The notes below the pieces were generated by a model. The model was not told the origin of the DNA. It did not search any database and saw only the letters and a list, made by a program, of their open reading frames with translations. A program made the translations under genes and the position numbers. A stretch of DNA of 64,000 bases from Sphingobium boeckii (GTDB lineage: Bacteria > Pseudomonadota > Alphaproteobacteria > Sphingomonadales > Sphingomonadaceae), in contig NZ_JACIJC010000005.1 of NCBI RefSeq assembly GCF_014199215.1, positions 372,001 to 436,000 on the forward strand, read 5' to 3'. Position 1 is the stretch's first letter. Each line of letters opens with the position of its first letter. This document shows positions 43,105 to 53,224 of this stretch, piece after piece.

Positions 43105-45752
43105 CAGAATTGGGTTCCTACGTTGAATGTAAACAATTTGGTATCATCCCCTGGTTCTTTGAGCAGCGCGCGGGCGACGTCGATGCGGAACGGGCCGAAA
43201 GGCGAATTCCAGTTCACGCCGACGCCGACGGAGACGCGTGGCTTGGGCGAATCCCCCAGATAGGTTTCCTTGAAACCAGGGGTGACGCCGTTGAGTGTCT
43301 GCCCCGTTGGGCAGGTGATGGCATTGGGAATATTGGTGGTGACGCCCGCAGTGGTCGTGCAGCTTGCGAACGTCTGAATATCGTTCAGGCCGCCATTGGC
43401 CGTGGTCAGATCCTTGAGCCCGAACACCGCACCGGCATCGACGAAGATCGACGGACGCAGGCCCAGTTCGCGTGCGCCCGAGCCCAACGGGATTTCCAGT
43501 TCGGCGCGGCCCATATAATAGGCCCGGCCGCCCAGAGCGTCATCCTGCACATTGCTTCTGTCGGTCGAGAGCGAATAGGTGCCGTCTGCGTTGGCGATAT
43601 AGCTCGTGCGCTGGACGCGCGGCCCGATCCCGCGAATATCGAAGCCCCTGATCTGCGGCTCGCCGAGGAAGAAACGATCGGTGAGGCGCACGGCGTCGCT
43701 CGTCGCGCTGCCATTCTTGCCGATGGGATGGATATAACCGCCCTCGGCATTGAGCGAGAAGATGAAATTGCCCAGCACGCTCCAATATTTCGATGCCTTG
43801 GCAACCGTGCGGACATATTTGACGCTGCCGCCAAGCCCTGCGAAATCCTGATTGAGGCTCAGGCGGTTGCCCGCCGAAGGCCGCAGGCGATTGTTGGTGT
43901 TGTCGAACGCCAGCGTATAGCCCAGCGACGATGTGGTGCGTTCGCCGATCGCATCGCACAGATAGCGGCCCGCCAGCAGCGGATCGCACACCCCATTGGT
44001 GTAGAATGTGCCCTCGGCCAGCGTCACGTCATCCAGCGTGAGGCCGTAACGCAACTGGCCCTGCCAGAATTCGGTGATCGGCACGCCCACGCGCACGGAG
44101 ATGCCAGTGGAGACCTGCTGATAGGTCGTGTTGCGATCATTGTTGATGTAATTGAACGAGTTATAGTCGCGGCGGAAGATGTTGCCGCCCAGCGCGATGT
44201 TGCGATCGAACAGATAGGGCTCGGTGAAGCCCAGCTCGATCGACTTGGAATAGCTGGAATAATTGACGGAGGTGCTGAGCGTCTGCCCCTTGCCGCGGAA
44301 GTTGCGCTGCGTGATCGAGGCGTTGACGATGAAGCGTTCGAGGCTGGAGAAGCCTGCCGAAAGCTGAAGCTCGCCGGTCGCCTTTTCCTCGACATTCGCC
44401 TCAAGGATGATGCGATCCGGCGTGGACCCCTGCTTCTGCTCGATTTCCAGATTTTCCTGGAAAAAGCCGAGCGAATTGATGCGGTCCGCCGAGCGCTTCA
44501 CCTGGAAGCTGTTGAACGCATCGCCTTCCGCCAGGCGGAATTCGCGGCGCACCACCTTGTCCTGCGTCTGCGTATTGCCATTGATGTCGATCCGCTCGAC
44601 ATAGACGCGCGGCGCATCCCCCACCTTGAAGGTGAGGTTCATTTCCTTGGCGTCCTTGTCACGATTGAATTCGGGACGGACGTCGGCAAAGGCATAGCCG
44701 AACAGACCGGCGGTCTCGGTGATGCCGTCCACCGTGTCTTCAACGGCCTTGGCATTATACCAATCGCCCTTTTTCAGGCGGATCAGGCGCTTGACCGTGT
44801 TGGAATCGAAATCGCGGAGCTCGCTTTCGGTCTTCACATCGCCGAATTTATAGCGGTCGCCCTCTTCCACCACATAGGTGATGATGAAATCTTCCTTGTC
44901 CGGGGTCAGCTCGGCCACCGCGGAAATCACGCGGAAATCGGCATAGCCTTCGGTCAGATAGAATTGGCGCAATTTCTGCTGGTCATAGGCGAGGCGATCG
45001 GGATCATAGCTCGTGCCCGAGCTGAAGAAGCGATAGAATCGCGCCTGCTTGGTCACCATCTGCGCGCGGACTTCGCCGTCGCTGAACTTCTCGTTGCCGA
45101 TGACGTTGATCTGGCGGACCTTGGATTTCGGGCCTTCGCGCACTTCGAACACGATATCGACGCGGTTCTGATCGAGCTGGACCATTTTCGGCTCGACCGT
45201 GGCGGCGAAGCGGCCCTGGCGGCGATACAGTTCGATGATCCGCGCCACGTCCGCACGCGCCTTGGAACGCGTGAAGATTTGCCGCGGGGCCAGGCGGATT
45301 TCGGGGCGGATCTTATCTTCCTTGATGCGCTTATTGCCTTCAAGGATGATGCGGTTGATCACCGGGTTTTCGCGCACTTCGATGGTCAGCACGCCCGCAT
45401 TGTCGCGGATCTGGACGTCGGCGAACAATTCGGTGGCGTAGAGATCCTTCAGCGCCTGATCCACCGCTTCGCGGCTGTAGGACGCGCCGGGGCGCAGCGT
45501 GGTGTAGGACCGCACGGTATCGGGCTCCAGACGCTGCGAACCGATCACCTCGATCGAGCGGATCGTGCCGATGCCCGTGGTGCTCGAAACCGGCGGCGGC
45601 GTCACCGGCGCGACAGGCGCAGGCTGCTGGGCCAGAGCGGCCGCAGGAGACAGGCCGGTCAGCACGGTGCCTATAAGCAGGACCGCCATGTTGCGCTTGC
45701 CGAAGCTCATCAGATTGTTCGCAGTCAACGGATGCCACCTTAAAGAATTCAT
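43104..45752 (-). CDS. bamA: Outer membrane protein assembly factor BamA
   Basis: An 882-residue Omp85 protein inserting beta-barrel proteins into the outer membrane. A signal peptide is followed by five POTRA domains (roughly residues 60-440, starting GTIRSIEVIGSQRLEPDTV) and a 16-strand barrel. The barrel lid loop motif appears as VRLTDRFFLGEPQIRGFDIRG (VRGF/IRGF type) and the barrel ends in a C-terminal aromatic (FNVGTQF). ATG 45752 is reported; an internal TTG at 45728 with AAGGTGG six bases upstream may be the real start. Confidence 0.96.
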   Translation of the reverse strand: MNSLRWHPLTANNLMSFGKRNMAVLLIGTVLTGLSPAAALAQQPAPVAPVTPPPVSSTTGIGTIRSIEVIGSQRLEPDTVRSYTTLRPGASYSREAVDQALKDLYATELFADVQIRDNAGVLTIEVRENPVINRIILEGNKRIKEDKIRPEIRLAPRQIFTRSKARADVARIIELYRRQGRFAATVEPKMVQLDQNRVDIVFEVREGPKSKVRQINVIGNEKFSDGEVRAQMVTKQARFYRFFSSGTSYDPDRLAYDQQKLRQFYLTEGYADFRVISAVAELTPDKEDFIITYVVEEGDRYKFGDVKTESELRDFDSNTVKRLIRLKKGDWYNAKAVEDTVDGITETAGLFGYAFADVRPEFNRDKDAKEMNLTFKVGDAPRVYVERIDINGNTQTQDKVVRREFRLAEGDAFNSFQVKRSADRINSLGFFQENLEIEQKQGSTPDRIILEANVEEKATGELQLSAGFSSLERFIVNASITQRNFRGKGQTLSTSVNYSSYSKSIELGFTEPYLFDRNIALGGNIFRRDYNSFNYINNDRNTTYQQVSTGISVRVGVPITEFWQGQLRYGLTLDDVTLAEGTFYTNGVCDPLLAGRYLCDAIGERTTSSLGYTLAFDNTNNRLRPSAGNRLSLNQDFAGLGGSVKYVRTVAKASKYWSVLGNFIFSLNAEGGYIHPIGKNGSATSDAVRLTDRFFLGEPQIRGFDIRGIGPRVQRTSYIANADGTYSLSTDRSNVQDDALGGRAYYMGRAELEIPLGSGARELGLRPSIFVDAGAVFGLKDLTTANGGLNDIQTFASCTTTAGVTTNIPNAITCPTGQTLNGVTPGFKETYLGDSPKPRVSVGVGVNWNSPFGPFRIDVARALLKEPGDDTKLFTFNVGTQF

Positions 45753-45804
45753 ACGCCGTCACCGTGACGGCTCGATTTTGCAGAAACGCCCTGCCCCAAG
45801 CACG

Positions 45805-46938
45805 TCAGCCGATCAAGCCGGACAGCCGATCCCAAACGCCGAAAGACGACAAATCATTGAAGGTCACGAAGACCATCAACGTGAGCAACACCAACAGCCC
45901 CGAACGAAACGCCCATTCCTGCGCCATGATGCTGACGGGTTTGCGTCGCACCGCTTCGATCGCATAAAAGAGCAAATGTCCGCCATCCAGCATGGGGACT
46001 GGCAACAAGTTGATGAATCCCAGATTAATCGAAATCAGCGCGATGAAAAAGATGAAGGTTTCCGGCCCGATATTCGCCATCTCGCCCGAGACTTGCGCGA
46101 TCTTCAGAGGCCCGCCGAGTTCTTTCACCGAGCGTCTGCCGGTGATGATCTGCCCCAGCCCGTCCACCATCATCTGCATGATCTGGCCCGTCTGGCGCAC
46201 CGCCGCCGCCGGCGCTTCGAGCAGATTGATGGAAACCCGAACCGGTTCGACCGGCATCAGGCCGAGCAGACCCATTTTGTAGGTGTTGCCGAAACGGTCT
46301 TTTTCCACCTCGACGCCGGGCGCGGCGACGATATTCTGAACGCGGCCGCCGCGCAGGATCTGGAAATCCAGCAATTCTCCGGGCCGCGGCTTCACGATGC
46401 GCACGACATCGCCGAAACTGTCGATATCGCGCCCGGCGATCTGCTGGAGCGTATCGCCGGGAAGGAAGCCCGCCTGCGCCGCGGCGCTGCCGGGCTGCAC
46501 GGCCTTGATGACGGCGGGTGTGCGGTCTTCACCATTGACCATGAGCAGGCCGGCGAGGATGATGATGGCGACCAGAAAATTGACGGCAGGCCCGGCCAGA
46601 ACGATCAGGGCGCGCTGCCACACGGGCTTGGCCTGAAACGTGCGCGCGCGCTGTTCAGGAGGAAGCGTGAGCCATTCCTGCGTGGGCTGGCTGGCCGGGC
46701 TCATATCGCCGGCGAAGCGGACATAACCGCCCAGCGGCATCCAGGCGAGCTTCCAGCGCGTGCCGCGTCTGTCCGTCCAGCCCTTGATCTCCTTGCCGAA
46801 ACCGATCGAGAACACTTCGGCATGAACGCCGAAGAAGCGACCGACGAGATAATGGCCCATTTCATGAATGAAGACGAGCGGCCCGATGACAAGCGCAAAG
46901 GCCAGGATCGTCAGGATAATGCCGGGGTTTTCGGTCAC
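45805..46938 (-). CDS. rseP: Site-2 zinc metalloprotease RseP
   Basis: A 377-residue inner-membrane protease that cleaves transmembrane anchors, such as anti-sigma factors, in envelope stress signalling. HExxH lies in FIHEMGHYLVGRFFG in the first membrane segment, the second metal motif is NLLPVPMLDGGHLLFY, and a PDZ domain with LPGDTLQQIAGRDI lies between. It starts at GTG 46938, overlapping the dxr stop as GTGA. Confidence 0.95.
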   Translation of the reverse strand: MTENPGIILTILAFALVIGPLVFIHEMGHYLVGRFFGVHAEVFSIGFGKEIKGWTDRRGTRWKLAWMPLGGYVRFAGDMSPASQPTQEWLTLPPEQRARTFQAKPVWQRALIVLAGPAVNFLVAIIILAGLLMVNGEDRTPAVIKAVQPGSAAAQAGFLPGDTLQQIAGRDIDSFGDVVRIVKPRPGELLDFQILRGGRVQNIVAAPGVEVEKDRFGNTYKMGLLGLMPVEPVRVSINLLEAPAAAVRQTGQIMQMMVDGLGQIITGRRSVKELGGPLKIAQVSGEMANIGPETFIFFIALISINLGFINLLPVPMLDGGHLLFYAIEAVRRKPVSIMAQEWAFRSGLLVLLTLMVFVTFNDLSSFGVWDRLSGLIG

Positions 46939-48134
46939 GAGTTGGAAATCGCCTGATTTGTTGAGACTGAAGTTTGGGTTCGGGACAGGGACTTGATCGC
47001 CTGCTCAGCCTTGGCGCGCGCCTCTCGATCAATGGCGAAGACGTCATCGAGCGTGGCGGGAGCAGGCGCGTCATAGCCGTCCAGCACGGTCTCCACAACA
47101 GCAACAATGTCGGCAAAGCCGATCCGGCGCGAGAGAAACGCGGCGACCGCGATCTCATTGGCGGCGTTCAGCACGGCGGATGCCGAGGGATTGCCAGCCA
47201 CGACAGCGCGGGCCAGCCTGAGCGCGGGAAATCGCTCGGGATCCGGCGCCTCGAAATCGAGGCGACCAACCGTTGCGAAATCGAGCTGCTCACCCGGCAC
47301 GTCCATGCGATAGGGCCAGGCCAGCGCATGGGCGATCGGAGTCCGCATATCCGGCGTGCCAAGCTGCGCCAGCACCGATCCGTCGCAATATTCGACCATC
47401 GAGTGGATCACGGATTGGGGATGCACGATGATCTCGATCCGCTCCGATCCGATCGGGAACAAATGATGCGCCTCGATCAGTTCGAGCCCCTTGTTCATCA
47501 TGGTGGCGGAGTCGACGGATATTTTCGCGCCCATCGACCAATTCGGGTGCTTCACTGCCTGTTCGGGCGTCACCCCGGCCATATCCGCGCGGCTCCAGGT
47601 GCGAAACGGGCCACCACTGGCGGTCAGGATAATCCGCCGGATGCTGGCGGGGGCGGCACTGTCATAGCATTGGAAGATGGCGTTATGTTCTGAATCGACC
47701 GGCAGCAGTCGCGCCTTGTGCCGCGCCACCGCGTCCGTCATCAGCGCGCCGGCGGAGACCAGCGCCTCCTTATTCGCCAGCGCCACGGTGCCGCCGCGCC
47801 TGACCGCTTCCATCACCGGCGGCAGGCCGGCGCAGCCGACGATCGCGGCCATCGTCCAGTCCACCGGGCGCGCCGCGGCCTCGCAAATCGCGGAAGCGCC
47901 GCCCGCGGTTTCGATGCCCGTCCCCGCCAGCGCCGCGCGTAACGCTGGCAAATGGGCTTCGTCGGCGACCACCGCGAGCCTGGCGCGCGTGCGCCGCGCC
48001 GCGCTGGCCAGCCCATCCACATCGCAATGCGCGGTGAGCGCGTCGACCGCAAAGCGTTCGGGTTCGCGCTCGATCAGATCGAGCGTCGAGGTGCCGACCG
48101 AGCCGGTGGCACCCAGGATCGTGACGGTCTTCAC
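46935..48134 (-). CDS. dxr: 1-deoxy-D-xylulose 5-phosphate reductoisomerase
   Basis: A 399-residue NADPH enzyme making methylerythritol phosphate, the first committed MEP-pathway step. The Rossmann motif is ILGATGSVGTSTLDL; the substrate/metal region includes LANKEALVSAG, LPVDSEHNAIFQ and TASGGPFRTW. The start is GTG 48134, sharing GTGA with cdsA. The later pathway enzyme IspDF is also in the window. Confidence 0.96.
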   Translation of the reverse strand: MKTVTILGATGSVGTSTLDLIEREPERFAVDALTAHCDVDGLASAARRTRARLAVVADEAHLPALRAALAGTGIETAGGASAICEAAARPVDWTMAAIVGCAGLPPVMEAVRRGGTVALANKEALVSAGALMTDAVARHKARLLPVDSEHNAIFQCYDSAAPASIRRIILTASGGPFRTWSRADMAGVTPEQAVKHPNWSMGAKISVDSATMMNKGLELIEAHHLFPIGSERIEIIVHPQSVIHSMVEYCDGSVLAQLGTPDMRTPIAHALAWPYRMDVPGEQLDFATVGRLDFEAPDPERFPALRLARAVVAGNPSASAVLNAANEIAVAAFLSRRIGFADIVAVVETVLDGYDAPAPATLDDVFAIDREARAKAEQAIKSLSRTQTSVSTNQAISNS

Positions 48135-48922
48135 AGCAAAGTTTCCAGCAATATGATGAGGGCGACGGCGGGGGCGACCGGCACCACGCCATCCAGCCGG
48201 TCCATCACGCCGCCATGGCCGGGCAGGATCGTGCCGCTGTCCTTCACGCCCGCCTGGCGCTTCAGCGCGCTTTCGAACAGATCGCCGCCTTGCGCCAGAG
48301 CCGCAAGGACGGGGCTTGTGAGCGCCAGCCCCATGGGCAGCCCGCCCCAATGATGGAAGCCAAGCCCCGTGAGCAGCGCAGCGATCATGCCGCCGATCAG
48401 GCCCGCCCAGGTCTTGCTCGGGCTGATGCGCGGGAGCAATTTGGGGCCGCCGATCAACCGGCCGGAGAAATAGGCACCGATATCGGTCGCCCAGACCAAT
48501 GCCAGCGTCCAGAAGGCCAGCACCAGTCCATCAGGCTGCATCCGCAGATAGAGCAATGCGGCGGCGGGAAATCCCACATAAGCCAAGCCCCATCCCAGCC
48601 GGCCATGCCGCGCGACGATCGCAACGAAAAACGCAGCGCCTGCGATCAGCCCGAGCGCGAAGAAATCGGGGCCGGCGGCGAGTGGCGACAGGATTGCGAG
48701 CGGCACCGAGACCGCAAACAGCGCAAGGCGCTTGTGCGCCAGAGAGACTTTGGCGAGATCGGCCCATTCGGCCATCATCACCAAACCGGCGACGGACATC
48801 AAAATCCACAGGGCGATGCCGCCCAAGACAAGCGCGCTGACGGCAACGACGATCAGGATCACGCCGACCAAGGCCCGGCGCGGCAAATCCCCCATCCATT
48901 CCCGCTTGACCTTTGCGGTCAT
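48131..48922 (-). CDS. cdsA: Phosphatidate cytidylyltransferase CdsA
   Basis: A 263-residue polytopic membrane enzyme (about seven hydrophobic segments) making CDP-diacylglycerol, the precursor for pssA in this window. The C-terminal signature is present as [13 protein letters not shown] and [21 protein letters not shown], followed by [11 protein letters not shown]. It overlaps uppS (ATGA) and dxr (GTGA). Confidence 0.95.
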   Translation of the reverse strand: MTAKVKREWMGDLPRRALVGVILIVVAVSALVLGGIALWILMSVAGLVMMAEWADLAKVSLAHKRLALFAVSVPLAILSPLAAGPDFFALGLIAGAAFFVAIVARHGRLGWGLAYVGFPAAALLYLRMQPDGLVLAFWTLALVWATDIGAYFSGRLIGGPKLLPRISPSKTWAGLIGGMIAALLTGLGFHHWGGLPMGLALTSPVLAALAQGGDLFESALKRQAGVKDSGTILPGHGGVMDRLDGVVPVAPAVALIILLETLL

Positions 48923-49668
48923 AAACCTCCGAACCGACGCTCACGCTGGGCGAATTGATCGAGCGCCGCTGCCAGATCGGCCTTGCCGAAATCGGGCCAC
49001 AGCGTGTCGACGAACATCATTTCGGCGTAAGCCGATTGCCAGAGCAGGAAATTGGACAGACGCTTTTCGCCTGAAGTGCGGATCAGCAGATCCAGTTCGG
49101 GCAGGCCTTCGGTATCGAGCAGCCCCGCGATCGCCGCTTCGTCGATCGCCGCCGGATCGAGATCGCCCGCCTTGGCGCGCTCCGCCAGTGCGCGGGCAGC
49201 GCGGACGATTTCGTTTTGCGATCCATAGTTGAGCGCGATCACCAGCGTGGTGCGCTCATTATGCGCGGTGCGCGCGATCGCGCCGTCGATCATCTTGACC
49301 AGATCGGGTGCGAGCGCGCGATAATCGCCAATCACGCGCAGACGGACGCCATTATTGGCGAGTTCGTCGATATCGGTGCGGATGAACACCCGCAGCAAGC
49401 CCATGAGATCGCTGACTTCGGCTTCGGGCCGTCGCCAGTTTTCCGAGGAAAAGGCGTAGAGCGTGATCACTTCGATGCCGAGTTCGCCCGCCGCACGGAC
49501 GGTGGCACGTGCGGCCTCCACGCCCTTTTTGTGTCCGGCGATACGCGGGAGCATCCGCTTCTTGGCCCAGCGGCCATTGCCATCCATGATGATCGCGACA
49601 TGACGGACGGCGCGCGCCCCCTGCCCGCGCTCCGTCTGCACCGCCTCGCTGGCGCGCGCTGCCTTCAC
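48919..49668 (-). CDS. uppS: Undecaprenyl diphosphate synthase
   Basis: A 249-residue cis-prenyltransferase building the C55 lipid carrier for cell-wall and glycan synthesis. The catalytic stretch [21 protein letters not shown], and the C-terminal [20 protein letters not shown] are intact. The start is GTG 49668, overlapping the frr stop; an N-terminal extension of about 20 residues is normal here. Confidence 0.96.
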   Translation of the reverse strand: MKAARASEAVQTERGQGARAVRHVAIIMDGNGRWAKKRMLPRIAGHKKGVEAARATVRAAGELGIEVITLYAFSSENWRRPEAEVSDLMGLLRVFIRTDIDELANNGVRLRVIGDYRALAPDLVKMIDGAIARTAHNERTTLVIALNYGSQNEIVRAARALAERAKAGDLDPAAIDEAAIAGLLDTEGLPELDLLIRTSGEKRLSNFLLWQSAYAEMMFVDTLWPDFGKADLAAALDQFAQRERRFGGL

Positions 49669-50222
49669 TGGCCCAGAATTTCCTTTTCCTTGGCCGTGGC
49701 CGCGGCATCGATATCGGCGATCGTGCTGTCCGTCAGCTTCTGGACATCGCCTTCGAGCTTCTTGCGCTCATCTTCGCTAATCTCGTTCTTCTTTTCGTCG
49801 AGCTTCAGATTGTCCATCCCGTCGCGGCGCACGTTTCGGGCCGCGATGCGCGCATTTTCGGCATATTTGCTGGCCAGCTTGGCGAGTTCCTTGCGTCGCT
49901 CCTCGGTCAGATCTGGGATCGGCAGACGCAGCGTCTGTCCATCGACGATGGGATTGAGGCCGAGCCCGGCCGAGCGGATCGCCTTGTCGACCGGGCCGAC
50001 ATTGGTTTTGTCCCACACCTGGACCGAGATCATGCGCGGCTCCGGCACTGAGACGGTGGCCACCTGATTGAGCGGCATCGATGCGCCATAGACCGTCACG
50101 GTCACCGGATCGAGCAGCGAGGTGCTGGCGCGGCCCGTGCGCAGGCCCACGAGATCGCCCTTCAGCGATTCCAGGGCACCCGTCATGCGGCGTTCCAGAT
50201 CGGCCTTGTTATAGGCTGGCAT
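49665..50222 (-). CDS. frr: Ribosome recycling factor
   Basis: A 185-residue tRNA-mimic that, with EF-G, splits post-termination ribosomes. Diagnostic stretches are [27 protein letters not shown] and [17 protein letters not shown] 50222 ([13 protein letters not shown]) is preferred because GAGG and GAGGAG lie just upstream; a TTG at 50228 is in frame. It begins two bases after pyrH. Confidence 0.96.
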   Translation of the reverse strand: MPAYNKADLERRMTGALESLKGDLVGLRTGRASTSLLDPVTVTVYGASMPLNQVATVSVPEPRMISVQVWDKTNVGPVDKAIRSAGLGLNPIVDGQTLRLPIPDLTEERRKELAKLASKYAENARIAARNVRRDGMDNLKLDEKKNEISEDERKKLEGDVQKLTDSTIADIDAAATAKEKEILGQ

Positions 50223-50224
50223 CC

Positions 50225-50950
50225 TCAATTCTCCTCATTCTGCACGATCGTGGCCGTGCCGTCTCCGCTCAGCACGCGGGCAAGATTGCCCTCGTCGCGG
50301 ATATTGAACACAACGATCGGTATATTGTTATCGCGGCACAATGCCACTGCGCTTGCATCCATCACCTTCAGATCATCCGAGAGCACCCGGTTGAACGTGA
50401 CGGTGTCATAGCGCTTGGCGGTCTTCACCTTCTTGGGATCGGCATCATAGACGCCATCCACCGACGTGCCTTTGAACAAAGCATCGCAATTCATCTCTGC
50501 TGCACGCAGGGCAGCGGCGCTGTCCGTCGTGAAATAGGGATTGCCGGTGCCCGCCGCGAAGATGACGATGCGGCCCTTCTCCATATGCCTTTCCGCGCGG
50601 CGACGGATGAAGGGTTCGCAAACGGTGCTCATCGGGATGGCGGATTGCACACGGGTATCGACCCCGATCTGCTCAAGCGCATTCTGAACCGCGAGCGCGT
50701 TCATCACGGTGGCGAGCATACCCATGTAATCCGCGCTGGTGCGCTCGAACCCCACGGCCGCCGCAGCCAGACCGCGGAAGATATTGCCGCCGCCCACCAC
50801 GACGCAAAGCTCGTGCCCGGCCTCCTTGGCGGCCTTGATCTCGCCCGCGACGCGCGCGACGGTCTCGGGATCGATGCCGAACTGGCCGGAGCCCATCAGC
50901 ACCTCACCCGAAAGCTTGAGCAGGATGCGATTAAAGCGTGGCCGGGTCAT
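50225..50950 (-). CDS. pyrH: UMP kinase
   Basis: A 241-residue hexameric kinase making UDP, of the amino acid kinase fold. The ATP and UMP regions are [55 protein letters not shown] and the late DGTATIV. It leads pyrH-frr-uppS after a 149-base gap from tsf. Confidence 0.97.
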   Translation of the reverse strand: MTRPRFNRILLKLSGEVLMGSGQFGIDPETVARVAGEIKAAKEAGHELCVVVGGGNIFRGLAAAAVGFERTSADYMGMLATVMNALAVQNALEQIGVDTRVQSAIPMSTVCEPFIRRRAERHMEKGRIVIFAAGTGNPYFTTDSAAALRAAEMNCDALFKGTSVDGVYDADPKKVKTAKRYDTVTFNRVLSDDLKVMDASAVALCRDNNIPIVVFNIRDEGNLARVLSGDGTATIVQNEEN

Positions 50951-51040
50951 TGCGCCAGGGAGTCCGATCGTAACTGGAAGAGGCGCGGACCTTAATCAGG
51001 CCGCGCCTTCATGCCAAGCGTGAGGATGTGGATTTTTGAT

Positions 51041-51086
51041 GCAGGAAAACCTGCGTCCCGTCATCCCCGCTTTCGCGGCGATGACG
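51041..51086 (-). terminator. Hairpins between tsf and pyrH
   Basis: CGTCATCCCCGC at 51059-51070 pairs with GCGGCGATGACG at 51075-51086 (one mismatch, TTTC loop), and GCAGG/CCTGC at 51041-51054 makes a second small hairpin. They lie 14 bases past the tsf stop and probably attenuate rpsB-tsf transcription before pyrH. The first resembles a short form of the REP repeats. Confidence 0.5.
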
Positions 51087-51099
51087 GTCGATATTCAGA

Positions 51100-52026
51100 T
51101 CAGGAAACGCCCGCTGCCGCAGCCACTTCGGCCGCGAAATCGCTCGTTTCCTTTTCGATGCCCTCGCCAAGCTGGAAACGGACATAATCCGTCAGCGTGA
51201 TCGATGCACCCGCATCCTTGGCGACCGCGGCCACCACGTCTGCGATCTTGGTCTTGTTGTCGATCACGAAGATCTGGCTGAGCAGCGCATTTTCCTTGCG
51301 GAATTTCGCGATGGAGCCATCGACCATCTTGGCGACGATCTCGGCAGGCTTGCCGCTTTCCGACGCCTTTTCAGCCGCGATCGCGCGCTCGCGCTCGATC
51401 AGCGCGGGATCGAGATCGGCTTCGTTCAGCGCCAGCGGGAAGGCCGCGGCGATGTGCATGGCGATCTGCTTGCCCAGGCTTTCCAGCTTGTCCGCCGGCG
51501 CATCGGATTCGAGCGCGACGAGCACGCCGATCTTGCCGAGGCCAGGAGCGGCAGCATTGTGGACATAAGGCACGATTGCGCCCTTGTTCACAGAAATGCG
51601 GCGCGCGCGGCGCAGATTCTGATTCTCGCCGATGGTCGCGATGTTGCTCGTCAGCTTCTCGGAGACGGCGACGCCTTCGGGATGCTGTGCGGCAGCCAGC
51701 GCGTCGATATCGTCACCGGTTTCCAGCGCGATGTTGGTCACGGCGCGGACGAAATCCTGAAACTGCTCGTTCTTGGCGACGAAATCGGTCTCGCTATTCA
51801 CTTCGACCGCGGCGCCGGTGGTGCCCGAAACGGCGACGCCGACCAGACCTTCGGCAGCCTGACGGCCCGCTTTCTTGGCGGCGGCGGCAAGACCCTTGGT
51901 GCGCAGCCAATCGATCGAGGCTTCGATCTCTCCGCCATTCTCCATCAGCGCCTTCTTGCAATCCATCATGCCCGCGCCGCTGCGCTCACGCAGATCCTTC
52001 ACGAGTGCTGCGGTGATTTCCGCCAT
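51100..52026 (-). CDS. tsf: Elongation factor Ts
   Basis: A 308-residue nucleotide exchange factor for EF-Tu. The N-terminal UBA-like domain is [20 protein letters not shown], followed by the TDF motif region [12 protein letters not shown] and the core. It follows rpsB by 89 bases, the classical S2-Ts pair. Confidence 0.97.
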   Translation of the reverse strand: MAEITAALVKDLRERSGAGMMDCKKALMENGGEIEASIDWLRTKGLAAAAKKAGRQAAEGLVGVAVSGTTGAAVEVNSETDFVAKNEQFQDFVRAVTNIALETGDDIDALAAAQHPEGVAVSEKLTSNIATIGENQNLRRARRISVNKGAIVPYVHNAAAPGLGKIGVLVALESDAPADKLESLGKQIAMHIAAAFPLALNEADLDPALIERERAIAAEKASESGKPAEIVAKMVDGSIAKFRKENALLSQIFVIDNKTKIADVVAAVAKDAGASITLTDYVRFQLGEGIEKETSDFAAEVAAAAGVS

Positions 52027-52115
52027 GATAATGTCCTTTTCAAATGCGGTTAAAAACGAGACGGGGCAGCCACGCTTTCGCGCCCTACCCCGCCTGTATT
52101 GCAGTATCGCTACGC

Positions 52116-52937
52116 TCAGGCGTCGGTCTGGACTTCAGCCTCGGCAGCAGCAGCGGCAGGAATCTGCTCGTCTTCGGTTGCCGGGGCAGCCAGAGCCGGC
52201 TCGACCGGTGGCTCCACCATCGCGCCGATATCCACGCCGCGGGCCTGCTGTGCACCCTGGTTGCCCTTGGTGGCGGCTGCAGCGATCGAATCGCAGTAAA
52301 GGCGGATGGCGCGGCTCGCGTCGTCATTGGCGGGAACCGGGAAAGCGATGCCATCGGGCGAGACGTTCGAATCGAGGATTGCAACCACTGGAATACCCAG
52401 CGTGTTGGCTTCCTTGATCGCCAGTTCTTCCTTATTGGCGTCGATCACGAACATCACGTCGGGAATGCCGCCCATGTCGCGGATGCCACCGAGCGACAGC
52501 TCGAACTTGTCGCGTTCGCGGGTAAGCTGAAGCACTTCCTTCTTGGTCAGGCCATGCGTGTCGCCCGAAAGCTGCTCTTCGAGCGCCTTGAAGCGCTTGA
52601 TCGAACCGGAAATGGTCTTCCAGTTGGTGAGCATTCCGCCCAGCCAGCGATGGTTGACATAATGCTGACCCGAACGACGGGCGGCCTCGGCGATCGGCTC
52701 CTGCGCCTGACGCTTGGTGCCGACGAAGAGAACCTTGCCGCCACGCGCGACGGTCTGATCGACGAAATCGAGGGCGCGCGCGAACAGCGGCACGGTCTGC
52801 GAGAGGTCGATGATGTGGACGCCGTTGCGATCGCCGAACAGATACGGCTTCATCTTCGGGTTCCAACGGTGGGTCTGGTGGCCGAAATGGGCGCCAGCCT
52901 CAATCAATTGCTGCATCGAGACGACAGGTGCCGCCAT
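52116..52937 (-). CDS. rpsB: 30S ribosomal protein S2
   Basis: A 273-residue S2 with the signature [20 protein letters not shown] and the coiled-coil/core [17 protein letters not shown], ending in an Ala/Glu-rich tail. ATG 52937 is preceded by a very strong GGAAGGAG. It heads the run towards fabZ. Its promoter side faces the SOS-type promoter at 53095. Confidence 0.98.
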   Translation of the reverse strand: MAAPVVSMQQLIEAGAHFGHQTHRWNPKMKPYLFGDRNGVHIIDLSQTVPLFARALDFVDQTVARGGKVLFVGTKRQAQEPIAEAARRSGQHYVNHRWLGGMLTNWKTISGSIKRFKALEEQLSGDTHGLTKKEVLQLTRERDKFELSLGGIRDMGGIPDVMFVIDANKEELAIKEANTLGIPVVAILDSNVSPDGIAFPVPANDDASRAIRLYCDSIAAAATKGNQGAQQARGVDIGAMVEPPVEPALAAPATEDEQIPAAAAAEAEVQTDA

Positions 52938-53094
52938 AATAGTTCTCCTTCCGGTTGTTCCTCTGGAAAGCAAGAACCGCAACTTGCGCCGCGGCACCGG
53001 TATGTGCGCTTCCCATGTGGGATGGCGGGCCGCTTAACCGGGTCGCCTGCGAAAATCAAGCGCGGGAAAATGCAGACAGCCGCAAAAAGGCTGA

Positions 53095-53123
53095 TTGACA
53101 CCAGAACACAATGAGAACATATC
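53095..53123 (+). promoter_or_regulatory. Promoter with TTGACA -35 overlapped by a LexA box
   Basis: A perfect -35 TTGACA at 53095-53100 and a weak -10 (CATATC at 53118-53123) with a 17-base spacer drive rightward transcription. A LexA box occupies the spacer, the classic layout of an SOS-repressed promoter. The transcript would have a leader of about 95 bases before the ATG at 53225. Confidence 0.6.
53104..53118. promoter_or_regulatory. LexA box 1 (GAAC-N7-GAAC)
   Basis: GAAC at 53104-53107 and GAAC at 53115-53118 are separated by exactly seven bases. This is the alphaproteobacterial LexA operator GTTC-N7-GTTC read on the minus strand. It lies between the -35 and -10. Confidence 0.75.
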
Positions 53124-53126
53124 GTT

Positions 53127-53141
53127 GTTCATGATCCGTTC
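53127..53141. promoter_or_regulatory. LexA box 2 (GTTC-N7-GTTC)
   Basis: GTTC at 53127-53130 and GTTC at 53138-53141 are again separated by exactly seven bases, in the opposite orientation to box 1, around the expected transcription start. The two boxes together form a large mirror-symmetric site. Confidence 0.7.
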
Positions 53142-53146
53142 CGGAA

Positions 53147-53180
53147 CTTATCCACAGGTCATGCTGTTATTGTGGATAAG
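53147..53180. promoter_or_regulatory. Inverted pair of perfect DnaA boxes / leader hairpin
   Basis: TTATCCACA at 53148-53156 and TGTGGATAA at 53171-53179 are perfect DnaA boxes in opposite orientation. With flanking bases they form a 10-bp perfect inverted repeat with a 14-base loop, inside the leader of the small membrane protein gene. This is either a DnaA-responsive site or an RNA hairpin. Confidence 0.6.
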
Positions 53181-53224
53181 AGCGCGGGGACCGGTCGAAG
53201 GCATATGGGTTCAGGAGTCGCAAA

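Noticed and set aside
42978-45743. A 921-codon open frame on the plus strand opposite bamA
   Set aside because: It mirrors bamA codon for codon in a GC-rich gene, has no recognisable domain and no ribosome site; bamA is certain.
53100-53220. Chromosomal replication origin, because of two perfect DnaA boxes
   Set aside because: Only two boxes are visible, with no cluster of further boxes and no clear AT-rich unwinding region; a regulatory site is simpler.
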